64,000 bases of DNA, from positions 15,628,122-15,692,121 of the forward strand of contig LR990044.1 of NCBI GenBank assembly GCA_905147135.1, given 5' to 3'. A model generated the notes under the pieces. That model did no database searches. It worked only from the letters and a program-made list of their open reading frames with translations, and had not been told where the DNA came from. Origin of the DNA: Blastobasis lacticolella (lineage: Eukaryota > Arthropoda > Insecta > Lepidoptera > Blastobasidae). Shown in pieces: positions 31,618 to 43,340 of the stretch (position 1 is its first letter; every line of letters starts with the position of its first letter). The position numbers were made by a program, and so were the translations under genes.

Positions 31618-33414
31618 CTATTTCGAAGAGCTAGTAGTACACCATACATTTTTGTCATTGATATATTCATCAATTTTATAATAGGCTTTTTTCATTAAAG
31701 TTGTTTTCACCTTATCTTTAAATTGTAATTCAGGCAAATTAATAATACATTCAGGAATATGATTATAAAATCTTATACAGTTACCCATGAAAGATGAATT
31801 TACTTTACTTAGTCTAAACAACGGTGTTACCAGTTTATTTTTGTTTCTTAAATTGACATTATGAATATCAGTATTTTTAGCAAATTGGGTAATATGCTTT
31901 CTAACATACATAATATTATCAAATATATATTGACTTGAGAAAGTCAATACATCAATTTCTTTAAACAATTCTTTGAGCGAATCACGTCGACGTAATCCAT
32001 ATATTGCTCTTACAGCTCGCTTTTGTAGTTTGAAAATGATGTCACTATCAGCACACTTGCCCCATAGTATGATGCCGTATGACATAATACTATGAAAATA
32101 ACTATAATAAACTAATCTAGCTGTATTCACATCCGTTAGCCTCCTTATTCGCCACACGGCAAATGCAGCCGAACTTAACCTACTAGCCAATGATTCAATA
32201 TGTGGGCCCCATTGAATTTTTGAATCTATATTAACGCCTAAGAAAGTAGTTTTCTCTACCAACTCAAGTTGCGTTTTATCTAATATAACATTATATTGAT
32301 TACTTTGTACATTAGGGAGGCAAAAATGAACGCATTTTGTTTTTTTAGAGTTTAAGACTAAGTTATTAATCGTAAACCAATGAAGCACATTCTGAAGAAC
32401 ACAGTTTACTTCGTCTATATTATTATCTTTCCTATTAATTTTAAATATCAGTGAAGTGTCGTCAGCAAACAAGACTATACCAGCAATATTCTGCACCATG
32501 TATGGAAGGTCATTTATATATACAAGAAAGAGAAACGGCCCCAATATAGATCCTTGTGGCACTCCAATGCTCACTTTCCCACCCGCAGATAACTCGCCAT
32601 TTACATTTACTTTTTGAACTCTACCTTCTAAGTATGATTTCATCATTTCAAGACTATCATGCGTAAAACCGTAATGTTTTAATTTTAGTAATAGTGTTGA
32701 ATGATTTACACAATCAAATGCTTTAGACAAATCGCAAAAAACACCTACTGCATTATGATGTTCTTCCCAAGCGCCAAAAATTTGTTGAATGAGGCTAATA
32801 CCAGCTTCGGTAGTATTGCGGCCTTTTGTGAAGCCATATTGTTGTTGATGAAATAATTTATTACTGTTAAAGTGCACAATCATTTGACTTAACATGATTT
32901 TTTCAAAGATTTTACTGAAAACGGGCAGGATGGATACCGGTCTAAAATTATTCAAACTATTTTTACAACCTGATTTGAATAATGGCACCACTTTACTGAT
33001 TTTCATGAGGTCGGGGAAAACACCTACTTCGACGCAAGCATTAAAAATGTAAGCTAAATACGGTGCTAAAATATCAACAACAGTACTTATAACTCTAACT
33101 GACATTCCCCAAATATCTTCCGTATTTTTCAACTTAATGCTTTTAAAAGCTTTAATGATAGTTTTAGCGTCTACTTCGGAATAACAAAAGCCATTTTCAC
33201 AGGCACCTATATTTTCTTTTAACAAGTTTTCTGCACTAATTGGGCACGAGTTTAGCAGCGAAGTAGTTTTAATCGGTATTTCGGTAAAAAATTTTTGGAA
33301 CAACTCTGCCATACCGAGTTCGATCCACAGTCGCCAGATATCGCCATGTTCCATTTGTATGAAAATTTTACAGCCCGTGCAACTTTCTGACAAAATCTGA
33401 CAAACCACAGACAT
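31618..33414 (-). CDS. LINE reverse transcriptase ORF (Jockey/CR1-L2-Daphne-like), 5'-truncated
   Basis: An uninterrupted 598-codon frame. Reverse transcriptase motifs appear in order: NNFRPVSILPVFSKIFEK at about 155-172, GFTKGRNTTEA at 194-204, DLSKAFD at 228-234, GVPQGSILGP at 284-293 and the catalytic FADD at 316-319. Then come LNSKKTKCV and FLGVNID. A C-terminal region of about 190 residues follows (YSYFHSIMSYGIILWG, LQKRAVRAIYGLRRRDS). The enzyme would copy LINE RNA at the target site. The usual upstream endonuclease is missing. Residues 1-37 (to IELGMAE) look like translated repeat DNA, because part of that stretch lies next to a repeat also present at 48,019. RT sequence starts around LFQKFFTEI. 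The ATG is therefore probably not native. The long intact frame suggests a recent insertion. Clade is uncertain. Confidence 0.85.
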   Translation of the reverse strand: MSVVCQILSESCTGCKIFIQMEHGDIWRLWIELGMAELFQKFFTEIPIKTTSLLNSCPISAENLLKENIGACENGFCYSEVDAKTIIKAFKSIKLKNTEDIWGMSVRVISTVVDILAPYLAYIFNACVEVGVFPDLMKISKVVPLFKSGCKNSLNNFRPVSILPVFSKIFEKIMLSQMIVHFNSNKLFHQQQYGFTKGRNTTEAGISLIQQIFGAWEEHHNAVGVFCDLSKAFDCVNHSTLLLKLKHYGFTHDSLEMMKSYLEGRVQKVNVNGELSAGGKVSIGVPQGSILGPFLFLVYINDLPYMVQNIAGIVLFADDTSLIFKINRKDNNIDEVNCVLQNVLHWFTINNLVLNSKKTKCVHFCLPNVQSNQYNVILDKTQLELVEKTTFLGVNIDSKIQWGPHIESLASRLSSAAFAVWRIRRLTDVNTARLVYYSYFHSIMSYGIILWGKCADSDIIFKLQKRAVRAIYGLRRRDSLKELFKEIDVLTFSSQYIFDNIMYVRKHITQFAKNTDIHNVNLRNKNKLVTPLFRLSKVNSSFMGNCIRFYNHIPECIINLPELQFKDKVKTTLMKKAYYKIDEYINDKNVWCTTSSSK

Positions 33415-33497
33415 AGATATTGGTTTTTGAATCGCGTCTACAAAATGTTATTGGTTTTGATTGGTTAATATTGATAATAAGATCAAACTTCGTCGAA
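33390..33497. repeat. dispersed repeat bordering the LINE 5' truncation
   Basis: aaaatctgacaaaccacaga, catagatattgg and tggttttgattggttaatat recur in the same order at 48,019-48,118. It borders, and slightly enters, the beginning of the RT frame. Confidence 0.6.
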
Positions 33498-34099
33498 ATG
33501 TCGTTCGACACCTCTCTTCTTAAACAATATTTTTTTACTACATTTGTGCGGTAACATTTTCATCGCACAGCATAATACTACTAGAATCATAAGTTACTAT
33601 ATTTTTTTCTCGTTTTGTTTCAGGTAATGTTTGAAGCAACAAGTTGGTCATCAATTATAAACGAATGGAAAGAATGCATTGGTTGGTAACCATTAAAATG
33701 TCTTCATCGATCACTTCGAATCATACACTTCACTTGCTCGCTCTCCAACTCTCTTGGTTACCTACATTCGGTCATTTTATATTGTATAAACAAACAGCCT
33801 ACAATCCACTTACTAAAGTAAACTTTAGCCTCGTTATTATGCATAAATATTTCAAGTACAATCATGTTAATTTAAACGTCAAACAGAAGGTATAGCTAGT
33901 GTCAAATAAGAAGAGTCTTGGCGGGTCACGTGGTTCGACTTGCGCTGTGTACGATTACCTGCGCGAAATCCCTTCCACTGCCATTTTGAGAGTCTCTTCT
34001 TTCGTGACGCGGGTTATATGTCACGTAAATATTAAAAATATTACTATTTTTGTTTTTTTAAGAATACTAGAACTTTTTATAACACCTCCCGCATCACAA
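33498..34099. other. no recognised gene
   Basis: Unassigned. Short open frames at 33,644 and 33,899 plus have no recognisable domain. Confidence 0.35.
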
Positions 34100-34192
34100 G
34101 AAACTGGGCCACAAACGGATTCTCATGCGGTTTTCAACAACACGTAAGAGTGATTCAAGAGGACGGTTATAGGATAAGACAACCCGCGGATA
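34100..34192 (+). repeat. Helitron internal fragment
   Basis: acggattctcatgcggtttt, gagtgattcaagaggacggt and tatagg match the 5' subterminal block of the large Helitron (gagtgattcaagaggaaag). Neither end is present. Confidence 0.5.
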
Positions 34193-35108
34193 AAAATAAT
34201 AATAAAATTACTAATATAATATATTATTCACAGAAACCTAAATAAATTGACTACTTCAAATTAACAAATCAAATTAATTTAGATTTTTAAAGCTAATAAT
34301 TCTCGTTGTCGTATTCTACTTTTAAATTGAAACGTACTGCTACTTTACTACCGTGTCCACTAAATACTAAATTTTATTATTGACTTCAATATAGTAATTA
34401 TTCATTTCAGCAACCCAAGTTAGCAATGGCTACAATAAACCATGTTCTTTTAGGCGTTGTTCTTCGCCATTGTTGTCATATTTACTCTCTCCCAGTGTTT
34501 GTCACATGCCATAAACGCCGCAATTCTTCGCCCACTCAAATGTAATATACCTACCTACAAATACAAACAATAAAGTTGAGCATTAGAGTCCGTTTTTCTT
34601 AGCGGGGTTCCTTGGCATATATTCAATTAAAGTTTTAAACTATTTACTATTATCACACATTTAAAGGGTATGTTCCGGATTTCCTACCTAGAGTCGTCCC
34701 GTGGCCATCATGCATGCAACTGTGTCGAAATGTATGCGGTATGTGTCAACAAAGGTATGCGGTGGGAAACCCGGAACATATCCTTAAAATATATTTATTT
34801 ATTTAAACTTCATGCACATCAAGGTTCAAAGGCGGACTTAACAGCTTTATCGGCTAGTCAACCAGAAATCTATTAATAAAATGTACAAGGCGGCACCTGA
34901 AAGAGAAAAAATTCCAGTTCATTCAAATGTTACAAACCGTTTGAAGCAAATTAAAATTGGGGGAGGCCAGGATACATCTATCTATCTATTTGGAATTACA
35001 TATTTAATTAGGTTCAGTATGTATAATACATTGGTATGTTTATTGTAGTTATAGACATAGACATATCCATAGACAAATCTTTATTCGGCCGAAATACACA
35101 ACCAAAAT
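34193..35108. other. no gene; one diverged copy of a gcatgcaactg block
   Basis: atgcatgcaactgtgtcgaa at about 34,709-34,728 resembles the block in the 849-bp unit and at 52.5 kb. Otherwise unassigned. Confidence 0.35.
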
Positions 35109-35355
35109 GTGGCCGTGGGGTGTCCAGCAGTGTAGAATAGTACCAACCCATTAAACTCGTAGGTGTAGGCGACTCAAGTTTTAGAGGCAAAATATCTAAA
35201 AGTATCCGTAGTCTGGAAAATGGGCAGCAGCCTTTTCCATTGTTATATTTATAACACAGCGATCTCCAACCCGGTTGCCAAGCGTGGAAATTATGGCAAT
35301 GAGCTCCCCTTTCATGGAAGAAGCTAAGTCCTGCAGTGGATTTTTATGGGCTGTG
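35109..35355 (+). repeat. repeat family B copy
   Basis: Contains gtgtccagcagtgtagaata, aatgggcagcagcc, cgatctccaacccggttgcc and aagcgtggaaattatggcaa. It abuts the LINE fragment at 35,363. Confidence 0.65.
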
Positions 35356-35362
35356 TATTTTT

Positions 35363-35818
35363 ATAGGCGTCCTAGCGCTTATCCCGGCCTCTGCTAGGGT
35401 CCGCATTCCTACCCATTCTTCTCCACTTCATCCGGTCTTCGGCATCCTTGCGTCGTAAGCCGATGGCTCTCGCATCCGACTCAACGATGTCAATCCATCG
35501 CTTCTTGGGTCGCCCACGGGGCCTCTTTCCTGATACCGGCAGGTTCAGGCACCTACTTCCCACGTTTTCCTGAGGCTTACGTAAAACGTGACCAAATCAG
35601 CGCGGGCGATCCTCTTCGATCTTGTATGCAATATCCCTCACGCCAAGGCTGCCACGGATGTATTCATTACGTACTCGATCGAGCCGTGTAACTCCGCACA
35701 ACCAGCGCAGCATTTTCATTTCATTGGCGTGGGGTTCGCGAACGTGTTTTGTCAGCGTTGGCCATGTTTCGCAGCCATAGAGCATCACAGGTCTAATTAT
35801 ATTCTTTACATAAGCCCT
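35363..35818 (-). pseudogene. RTE-like LINE C-terminal fragment, best preserved
   Basis: The minus strand encodes MMLYGCETWPTLTKHVREPH, ANEMKMLRWLCGVTRLDRVR and NEYIRGSLGVRDIAYKIEED. After a frameshift near 35,597 it continues with VGSRCLNLPVSGKRPRGRPK, KRWIDIVESDARAIGLRRKD and RMKWRRMGRNADPSRGRDKR before a stop. This is the post-reverse-transcriptase C-terminal region of RTE-type LINEs. The catalytic domains are absent. A gatgatgatgatgatgac tract lies just outside at 35,843-35,862. Neighbouring decayed relatives are at 27.8, 44.3 and 46.5 kb. Confidence 0.75.
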
Positions 35819-35863
35819 TTGAGCTTGACAGGGATTTTTTCACTTGCTGTGATGATGATGATG

Positions 35864-36675
35864 ATGACAAATCCAAAAGAATGAATAATTTTATTTACAA
35901 GAAAGGAAAGTATGGCAATGTGACGTCGGACCAAACTGGACCTCAGCGTAATGCTATGAAGGGCAGCAGCCAATTACAGCGCTGATTTTCAGGCAGACCC
36001 AGATTTCAAGAGTTACCGTCTTTTGCATTGTAATTTCAAATTAAACTACCACTACTGCTATCGCTTGCCTAGTCGCAGTAAGTTAAGACATAAAGCAAAT
36101 TAATCTTCTTATTTTAATTGTTGTAATAATGTGGTGTTTTTTATAGATTTAAATAAACATAAAACCATTTACCAAATCGATGAATTCATTACTACATTAA
36201 TAGATGATTTAGTTTGTAGTTGATAGTGTAATTCACAGTAGTAAAAGAACACAATTAAGTTAAGCTCTACGAAGGGATACACATATTCTATTGAGTCAAA
36301 GGAACCCTAAGAAAGGAAACATATAAACAAACAGTTACATAAACATCTTCAAGTGTCATGCGCTGAGGAAAATATTTTCTTTGTGGAAATAGAGATAAGA
36401 ATATCGTCTCAACTTTGTGCTTTTGTCATTTATTTCAGTTACTGCCATTTTTTCGCCTTTGAGAAGTAAATGTCTCAGAGAACGATGTAATAGCCGCGAT
36501 AGAGTTTCATAATCAACAGAAAATAAGGCTCAATTTTCAATGTAACTTCCATTAACACATATGAATACATTATCTTTTAAATAAATATTATTTTACGACA
36601 GAGTAAACTGTTTGTTTGTGAATTTTTAATCAGTATCTACTAGCATTTGCTCAACTTGAGAAATAAGTGAACAAT
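35864..36675. other. no recognised gene
   Basis: AT-rich and unassigned. Confidence 0.35.
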
Positions 36676-36866
36676 CTTGTCGTTAATGTTGTGGCCCGGA
36701 CATGAGGGCCCGGGGTCCGCCTTACCTAACCATGATCCAAGATTTGGCAGATCGGTAATTACAGTGGAGCGACTACCACCTGACCCCATGACTAGATTAG
36801 ATGATAGTTACACATTCAGTTGCTTGAATGTGCTGGTTTCATCACGATGTTTACCTTCACTGCAAG
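36676..36866 (-). repeat. tRNA-SINE family A copy, head missing
   Basis: cgttaatgttgtggcccgga, gggcccggggtccgccttac, attacagtggagcgactacc and gttgcttgaatgtgctggtt follow family order. The tRNA-like head is absent. Confidence 0.7.
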
Positions 36867-37457
36867 AAGTAAACGATATTATTACAATAGCCATAATATG
36901 TCTTCATAACTAGCATGAAATAAACAAAAATCATTCAAATATAAAATCCAGACAAACGTCAATGCTCTGCTCCCATACAAACACAAACTGGTCATGACAG
37001 ACCCTATTAACCTGGGAGCGAGAACGCAAACTATATTTTTTTAACCGAGTGCCTCCCCTTTGTAGGGAACAGGCCGAATCGCATGCAGAATCGGTTTCGA
37101 ACCAATTCGGCCAATACAAAGGTCTCACCGACATTGTAATCGACACTGCATCGACACTCGTTCCGGCCGAAACTGACCGCCCCCTGGCGTTGACATTTTT
37201 TAAATTTGCGTTCCTATCCTATATTCCGAAAACTTTTTGGTTGCACACCGCGCGGGACACAACTAAATTTAAACTAGCATTGTGTTGTTTAATTCATATC
37301 GCATGAGTTTCATAGAACTGGGAATTTCGTTGATGATTCGTTGTCAGAGTCTTTTCATAAGTATTCGCACTAGGTGATTTGAAATTGATAATATTTACAA
37401 AGAGGTAGCATTATACATGTGCTCGCGATAATAAATAACTTTTACTATGGTACCTAG
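36867..37457. other. no recognised gene
   Basis: Unassigned. Short overlapping frames on both strands at 36,931-37,306 without motif. Confidence 0.35.
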
Positions 37458-37712
37458 ATGTGTGGTGTCCGGTAGAGTAGAATAGCACCAACCCCTTACA
37501 CTCGTGGGTGTCGTACAAGGCGACTAACGTTTAGAGGCAAAAGATCTAGTCTCCGTAAACTGGAAAATGGGCAGCAGCGTTTTTCATTGTTATGTTTGCG
37601 GCACTGCGATCTCCAACCCGCCTGCCAAGCGTGGAGATTATGGCAATAACCTCCCCTTTTGTGGAAGAGGCCCTCAGTCCTGCAGTGGACTGTTATGGGC
37701 TGTGATGGTGGA
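37458..37712 (+). repeat. repeat family B copy, most complete
   Basis: Begins gatgtgtggtgtccggtaga, contains cactcgtgggtgtcgtacaa, gatctccaacccgcctgcca and cctgcagtggactgttatgg. It is the longest version of this family in the window. Confidence 0.75.
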
Positions 37713-39200
37713 TAGTACATACTCTGAAAACGAATTCTGCCAAAATATAAGAAACAGCTGATATTCTTTTCGCGATTTCAGAGTTGGTGCCATACTAATA
37801 TGTTTGTTATCACAAGCACGTACGTAGGATACCTAGCTACCCCTTTGTATTATCAATTTGAGGTCACCCTTTACAGTACCTGTACTGTTGTATTTATATA
37901 AAATTTTAGCAATTAAATAATTTACTTTTTTTTTTCAAATGGATAATTGCTTATGTGTAGGAAATATGTTGAACATTTGTTTATGTTGCGGATTGTAGAT
38001 CTACGCCAATTAACAAAACGACAACTTTGTCAGCAGCAGTCACACATTGATTTTTCACTCGATTTTAAAATCAACTGGCCATTTTTCACAGAATAGTACT
38101 TTTCTTTTCACGAGCTTGTTAAAGTTGGTAGCCAGAATGTTATTTAAACCTACGGTTTTTTGTATTGTTGACCAGACAAAATCACCGCCTGTACATTCTT
38201 GTTTGTGCTTTTTGCGTTCTGTCGGCTTTATTTTTGAAACTGGAAATAATTCCCCATGCATATTCGTACTGGTGAATTGAGTATTAAAGTTTTCGAACTG
38301 TTTGCAATTATAGTACTACGATTTTAAATGTTTTAGTGCAGGAATTTTTTCGTCAAGTTTGTGATAGTCGATCTTTTGACCTACACTTAAAATTAGGTGA
38401 AATATTACATCGACTAAATAATGTGTCGGTTATATGTGTGGTCGGTGAAACGAATTTTGGTAATAGGTTTTTCGATTTTTCGTTACATCGGTTAATTAAA
38501 GCTTAGTAGAAATGAGGCGTCGTTCAAGAGTGATCGATTTCTAGTCGTTGAAATAAAAATCGATCAAACGGCTGTCGTAATTACGTAGGAAACCCTTATA
38601 TTCTGTTTTCATGATGCGCTGGTAGGAGCGGCATAACATGTTTATCGGAGTCAATATATTATGGTTTCATACCTGCCTCCTGTTTAATGTCAAATATTTT
38701 AGTAAATATTAGAAGACAACAATGAAAATTTTTAAGGTTTACATATTATGTAAATTCGAATATTTACAGTTATTTGTCATACAATTGAGAAACTGTACAT
38801 TTTTAACTTTAGAAATGCCAAATCCAACCCTTTTAAATTGGAAAAAATAATTTTACATAAAATTTGTACGAAAAACATAGCTCCTTAATACCAAACATAA
38901 AGCTCAAAGATAACTTTTCATCGGTGCAAGTTCTGTAGGTAGTAAAGTTTGTTGCCTTAACTTAGTTAAAACAGCATTTAATACGAATTTCAGTATGGAT
39001 TTTGTAGAAGCTAATTTATGTAATTAAAGGTCAATTTGACCTAAATAAATTATAAGAGACTTTACTTGCAATAACTACCCAATGGTTTTGGCATGCGACT
39101 TGGATAGGAATGTTTCGTTCATTGGCTTACAGTTGATTCGTATCGATTATTGAGTATATGCCCATATATTATTATAAACCCATGTTCTTTTTTGCTACTC
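37713..39200. other. no recognised gene
   Basis: AT-rich. Frames at 38,047-38,280 on both strands carry no domain. Nothing assignable. Confidence 0.4.
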
Positions 39201-39202
39201 AT

Positions 39203-39372
39203 CATCATATCAGCAGGAAGATGCCCACTTTTGGGCATAGTTCACTTCCAGATACCACAAAGGCCGGTCTTGTTCCTTCCGCATCCAGCTGGTACCCGCG
39301 ATCTTTACCAGATCGTCGGTCCACCCACCTATTGCCACCCGCCTATTGGAGGTCCAGCCACGCTATTGCTAC
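39203..39372 (-). pseudogene. LINE C-terminal fragment (WTDDLVKIAG type)
   Basis: The minus strand encodes RWVDRRSGKDRGYQLDAEGT-like reading in one frame and, in the coding frame, WTDDLVKIAGTSWMRKEQDR then PLWYLEVNYAQKWASS. This is the last segment of a LINE protein (…GRPxxRWTDDL…W…A.DR..W..LGEAY.QQW). Close relatives are at 46.76 and 59.28 kb. Confidence 0.65.
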
Positions 39373-39849
39373 TATATTTAAACAAATCTTATAGAAGTTT
39401 ATTGCTTCCTAAATATCGACTAAAAGTCTCACTGCAATGCATTGCAACCGCTCCAAAACAAGTTTAAAATTGCAATAAATTGCTGTGCCAAATAAATGAG
39501 ACTATTTACTCGACTATCCAAGGCAATAGTTGAAAGTAATACTGCGATTCGGCCATCAAAGTTCGACAATGGCCGGCAATTACAGGGTTTGAACGTTGCT
39601 TAATCGGTTCGGACGGAGCACCGTTTGCATCTATCTAGTGGATGGGCTTCCATTTTGGCGGCTTTGCTGTGATATATGGTTCAGTGGGCAGTCGGTAGTT
39701 GGTAGGTTATGTGGTTTTATGAGATGCTGTACTGTTGACTATGTTCGTAACTAGCTGCTACCTGCGACAATGCCTAATCCTAGTAATCTTACATATCTAC
39801 TTTAGGACAAAGAAATCGATTAAGGTAAAGCTTTATGATAACGGGCACA

Positions 39850-40072
39850 TGGAGCGTCGGTGGCTGAGTGGTTAAGGTAAGCGAGAGGGACCGGGTTCGA
39901 ATCCCACTGTGGCCCTATACCAGTGTTTTTTTTTTTTAGAGTAACAGGGTCACGTAGGTCAAATGGCAGTCGCTCCACTGTTAATTATCTGATCTTATAA
40001 ATCCTGAATTATGGTCAAGGCGGACCTCGTCAGCGAGAGCACAACCGGGACATTAACGCCAAGATGATGATG
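39850..40072 (+). repeat. tRNA-SINE family A copy with head
   Basis: The head ggagcgtcggtggctgagtg, with box A gtggctgagtggttaag and box B gggttcgaatccc at 39,892-39,904, is followed by an internally deleted body (gcagtcgctccactgttaat, gagagcacaaccgggacatt). The tail is gatgatgatg. A T-run at 39,928-39,939 occupies the position of the missing middle. Confidence 0.75.
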
Positions 40073-40225
40073 TATGTTTATGACAATGCACACAGAACTC
40101 GGAAACAAACCTCAGCCTAATTTTCAAGTTATTTCTAGCTAATCATAAATGGTAAACTAAATAAATAGGTAAGTATATTAGAGATTATTGTCTGCCTCGT
40201 TTTCGCATAACTGAGTCTAAGACCA
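40073..40225. other. no recognised gene
   Basis: Unassigned short interval. Confidence 0.3.
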
Positions 40226-40316
40226 GCTTGCACCAAATTCTTAAAAACATTAAAAAATGACGTTTATCTTTTTTTGTATAATTTTTTTAAGTATCCGCTT
40301 TGAATTTGGTGCAAGC
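40226..40316. mobile_element. 91-bp foldback MITE
   Basis: gcttgcaccaaattc (40226-40240) is the exact inverse of gaatttggtgcaagc (40302-40316), around a T- and A-rich core. No clear target duplication. Confidence 0.65.
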
Positions 40317-40584
40317 CGTCCTAAGTATTTTTTGCCATCATTCTATATCGCCCGCTTAGTCCAATATTATTAATTTTGTATCTTCCATAAAAAAAGAGCA
40401 AGCTCTTAATTTAAAGTTTATTAAAAAATATCCAGTCTAGTCGCCACTACGTAGACCACTTACGTTAGTTTCCACGCGAAGGTTCAAAAGAACGGATGTG
40501 GAATGAGCTCCTAGCCACTGTTGTTTCCTATAGACTATGACATGGGATCGTTTAAGAGGTATACTAGAGGTCTCTTCAAAGGCG

Positions 40585-40706
40585 AGCAACGCATTAGTAG
40601 CGCCCCTGGTGTTGCTGATATCTATAGGCGCGGGTGATCACCTGCCATCAGGTGGCCCGCTTGCCTGTTTGTCTGCCGTACCTGTAAAATATATATAAAA
40701 AAAATA
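40585..40706 (-). repeat. repeat family C copy
   Basis: gcgagcaacgcattagtagc, ctataggcgcgggtgatcac, gccatcaggtggcccgcttg and cctgtttgtctgccgtacct, then an A-rich tail. Reverse of the 49.5-kb copy. Confidence 0.65.
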
Positions 40707-42009
40707 AACAAATTTCATTTTGACGCGTCGCCGCGGTCCGCCAGAGCCGTGGTTACAGAAACTGTTACAGAAACTTCTTCGAGCAAGTACGAAACGGTAA
40801 TCTAAATGCCCCTAAGCCAGCGGTTAAGGCCGATGAATGGATTGATCCGCAGTCTGCAATTTTGCCACAATTCTATCAGAGTGACCTTTTCATTTCCACC
40901 GTGGCCCCACAAATGGCTCACCTACATTGATTAACTGAATAACATAAAAGGAAAGTAGGGCTGTGTACTCTCTGTATCTTTGAATGCTTGACATGAATCT
41001 GAGAATATTTCAAGTTTCTTATTTGATCTTTTCTAGATTTTGTGTTCCTTTGTACCTATTTTAGCTTCCTTTTTTTGTAGTAAATTTTATGTAGGTGTAA
41101 CATAAGAAGCATAAAATAACATAAAACAAAATATTAATATTTCATAAAGATTAATATTTTATAAAACATTTCAGATCGTGTTTTCTATTTGTCTTTCAAT
41201 GTTAAAAACTAAATAGGTTTTCTTTGTAGTCAATGTAGAACGATTTCAGCCCAATTAACGACTAATGACCAAAAGAGAGACCACCTTGGAAATTCTAGTT
41301 ACCTATGTTTTTTATTATTATCGTAATGTTTTTGAGCTTCGAAATAACTTCGTTAAATTTTCCACTATTAAATTAACCGAAGTCGTTGTAACCAAAGTAA
41401 ATATTTCAAAATGAAATATGTGACCTATGACTCAATAATACATTTATTGTCAAAGATTTACTAGGTTTATCAATAATTTTAAGTAAGTGAAGTTTATCAT
41501 GAACTTTTTTTTAACATAAATATTTGTGAAAACCTTACAATATTAATGACTGCCACGAAAATAAATATTTACAATACTAAACTCCTTTTAATGGCCTCAT
41601 TAAAATACTAAATCGGTGACGACACAACATCAAAAGTCTGCCATTTTATAAAAGTAACATGGAAGATACAAAGTATCATAACTGAGAAAACGTATCCTCA
41701 TGATACAAGTCATATAATGTACGAGATTATTATGTGCCTTATGAGAATATAAATAGGCTGTTATGAGCTTCGAGCTTGTTCAGTTTAAAGATATTGTGCG
41801 TGCAGGCTGTAGTATGAAGCCTTGAGTTTCTAAAGTAGGTAGGTAGGTTTCAAGACCGATATTTAATGGAAATTCCTCGTTTTTGCATGACAGTTACTCA
41901 TACTTTGCGGTGTTTATTAGAAACTATTCTACAACTATAAATTTATATGTTTTAGAGAACACTTTATCTGTTGTGTTTCACAATCTCAATATAAAAAAAT
42001 CATATTTGC
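40707..42009. other. no recognised gene
   Basis: AT-rich with no open frame of note. Short taggtaggtagg repeat near 41,838. Confidence 0.4.
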
Positions 42010-42286
42010 TTTAATGTCCTGGTTGTGCTATCGCCTTGACTATGATCCAGGATTTGACTGATAAGATAATTACAGTGAAGCGACTGCCATCTGATCTCCG
42101 CGACCGCTAACAGGGGAACCTGACCAGATTGGATTATATATACACATTTAGTCGCCTGAATGTGCAGGTTTCATCACGATGTTCCCTAGCCGTAAGAGCA
42201 TCGTTTGCATGCAACTAATCCGTAATAGGATTCGATCCCCGTTACCTTTTGCTTACGAGTCGGATAGCTTAACCACTCGGCTGACT
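42010..42286 (-). repeat. tRNA-SINE family A copy with head
   Basis: Order: taatgtcctggttgtgctat, gatccaggatttgactgata, acaggggaacctgaccagat, cgcctgaatgtgcaggtttc, ccgtaagagcatcg. Then a head whose minus strand holds GTGGTTAAGC (box A part) and GGGGATCGAATCC (box B). It is nearly complete. Confidence 0.75.
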
Positions 42287-42696
42287 ATAATCTCAATATA
42301 GACGGCTCAAATAACATTTTAACAGAAATATCACGATTGTTGCAATAATATTTATTTTTATTTCGCCATTTATTCTACGAAAAATTGTGATTTATAACAT
42401 TTATTTATTATACGCAGTGGTTTGTGGTCTCTCTAAATAATATAGGATTTCATATTGGATGTGTTTTATTTTGGTGAAAACGAGATATTTGAATATTAGA
42501 GGAAGTTCATTGAGCCAATAAATATAGATTTCAACCAATGTAACGCAATATGATGGAACTTTTTAAACCTTTAATTTATTGTTATAACAGAGAAAGTGCT
42601 ATTTTTATTGGATTAGTCACTTTATTCATAATCTTAATTTTTATATTCAGTCTAATACAATGGTAGATTGGATTTTTATCTGTTTACGACAACACA
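42287..42696. other. no recognised gene
   Basis: AT-rich and unassigned. Confidence 0.3.
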
Positions 42697-42922
42697 GTAG
42701 GCTAATTACGTAACGCTGGTGAAAACAATTATCTGATTTCATTAATGTAAATTGTTACTTTTGCGATTCCGTATCATCCATTTTATGGGTTCAGTTGCTA
42801 ACAAAGTTTCTTTACAATAAACTTGAACTATCAAAACAATCATAGTACGTAATCGCAAAAGTAACAATTTCAATCATTGAAATCAGAGAATTGTTGGCAA
42901 CAGACTTACGTAACTAGCCTAC
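42697..42922. mobile_element. 226-bp MITE with long (~75-bp) TIRs
   Basis: The left gtaggctaattacgtaacgc, ctgatttcattaatg and tgttacttttgcgatt pair with the right aatcgcaaaagtaacaattt, catt gaaatcag and ttacgtaactagcctac. A loop of about 70 bp remains. The ends GTAGGCTA/TAGCCTAC are clear. No target duplication was established. No second copy was seen in this window. Confidence 0.7.
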
Positions 42923-43245
42923 AGGTCAGGTCTGGAGCCGCACTCGGAAGAAAGGCATCCTTGTATGAGGCTTTAATTTCGCAAGTTATAATGCAGACTG
43001 CATGGAAGTCAAACGGGAAGTACGCTCGCGAAAGTGGGAATATGAGTGCCTTTAATGCGAGAGCCTGGTGCCGTGTTGGACGTGTTGTGTCTCATTCGTG
43101 ACTTTAGAGGATGTGGAATTATTATTATTAAGTTATGCATAAGCTTTTATTTTTTGAATTACGGAGCGAAGTCTATGACTTATTGTCGGTGGAGCATCGC
43201 AGTCTTCATATTATGTTGTGTATGACTAATGCGCTATTATTACAT
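42923..43245. other. no recognised gene
   Basis: Unassigned. The 74-codon frame at 42,877-43,101 starts inside the MITE and has no motif. Confidence 0.3.
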
Positions 43246-43340
43246 TTCACTAAATTTAGTAGCCTAAATTCAGAAGCCTAATGCGTGAGATCAAATCACA
43301 GTGGAATGTATAGCTCATAGAATAAGGTTTCTGAATTTAG
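43246..43340. repeat. fragment related to the 20.56-kb MITE
   Basis: tcactaaatttagtagccta and aattcagaagcctaatgcgt at the left, then aggtttctgaatttagtgag at the right. These are the tail motifs of the 20,558-21,183 element in inverted arrangement. Confidence 0.45.

Noticed and set aside
39850..39920. tRNA gene
   Set aside because: Box A and B are present, but the sequence continues into the SINE body and no cloverleaf can be completed.
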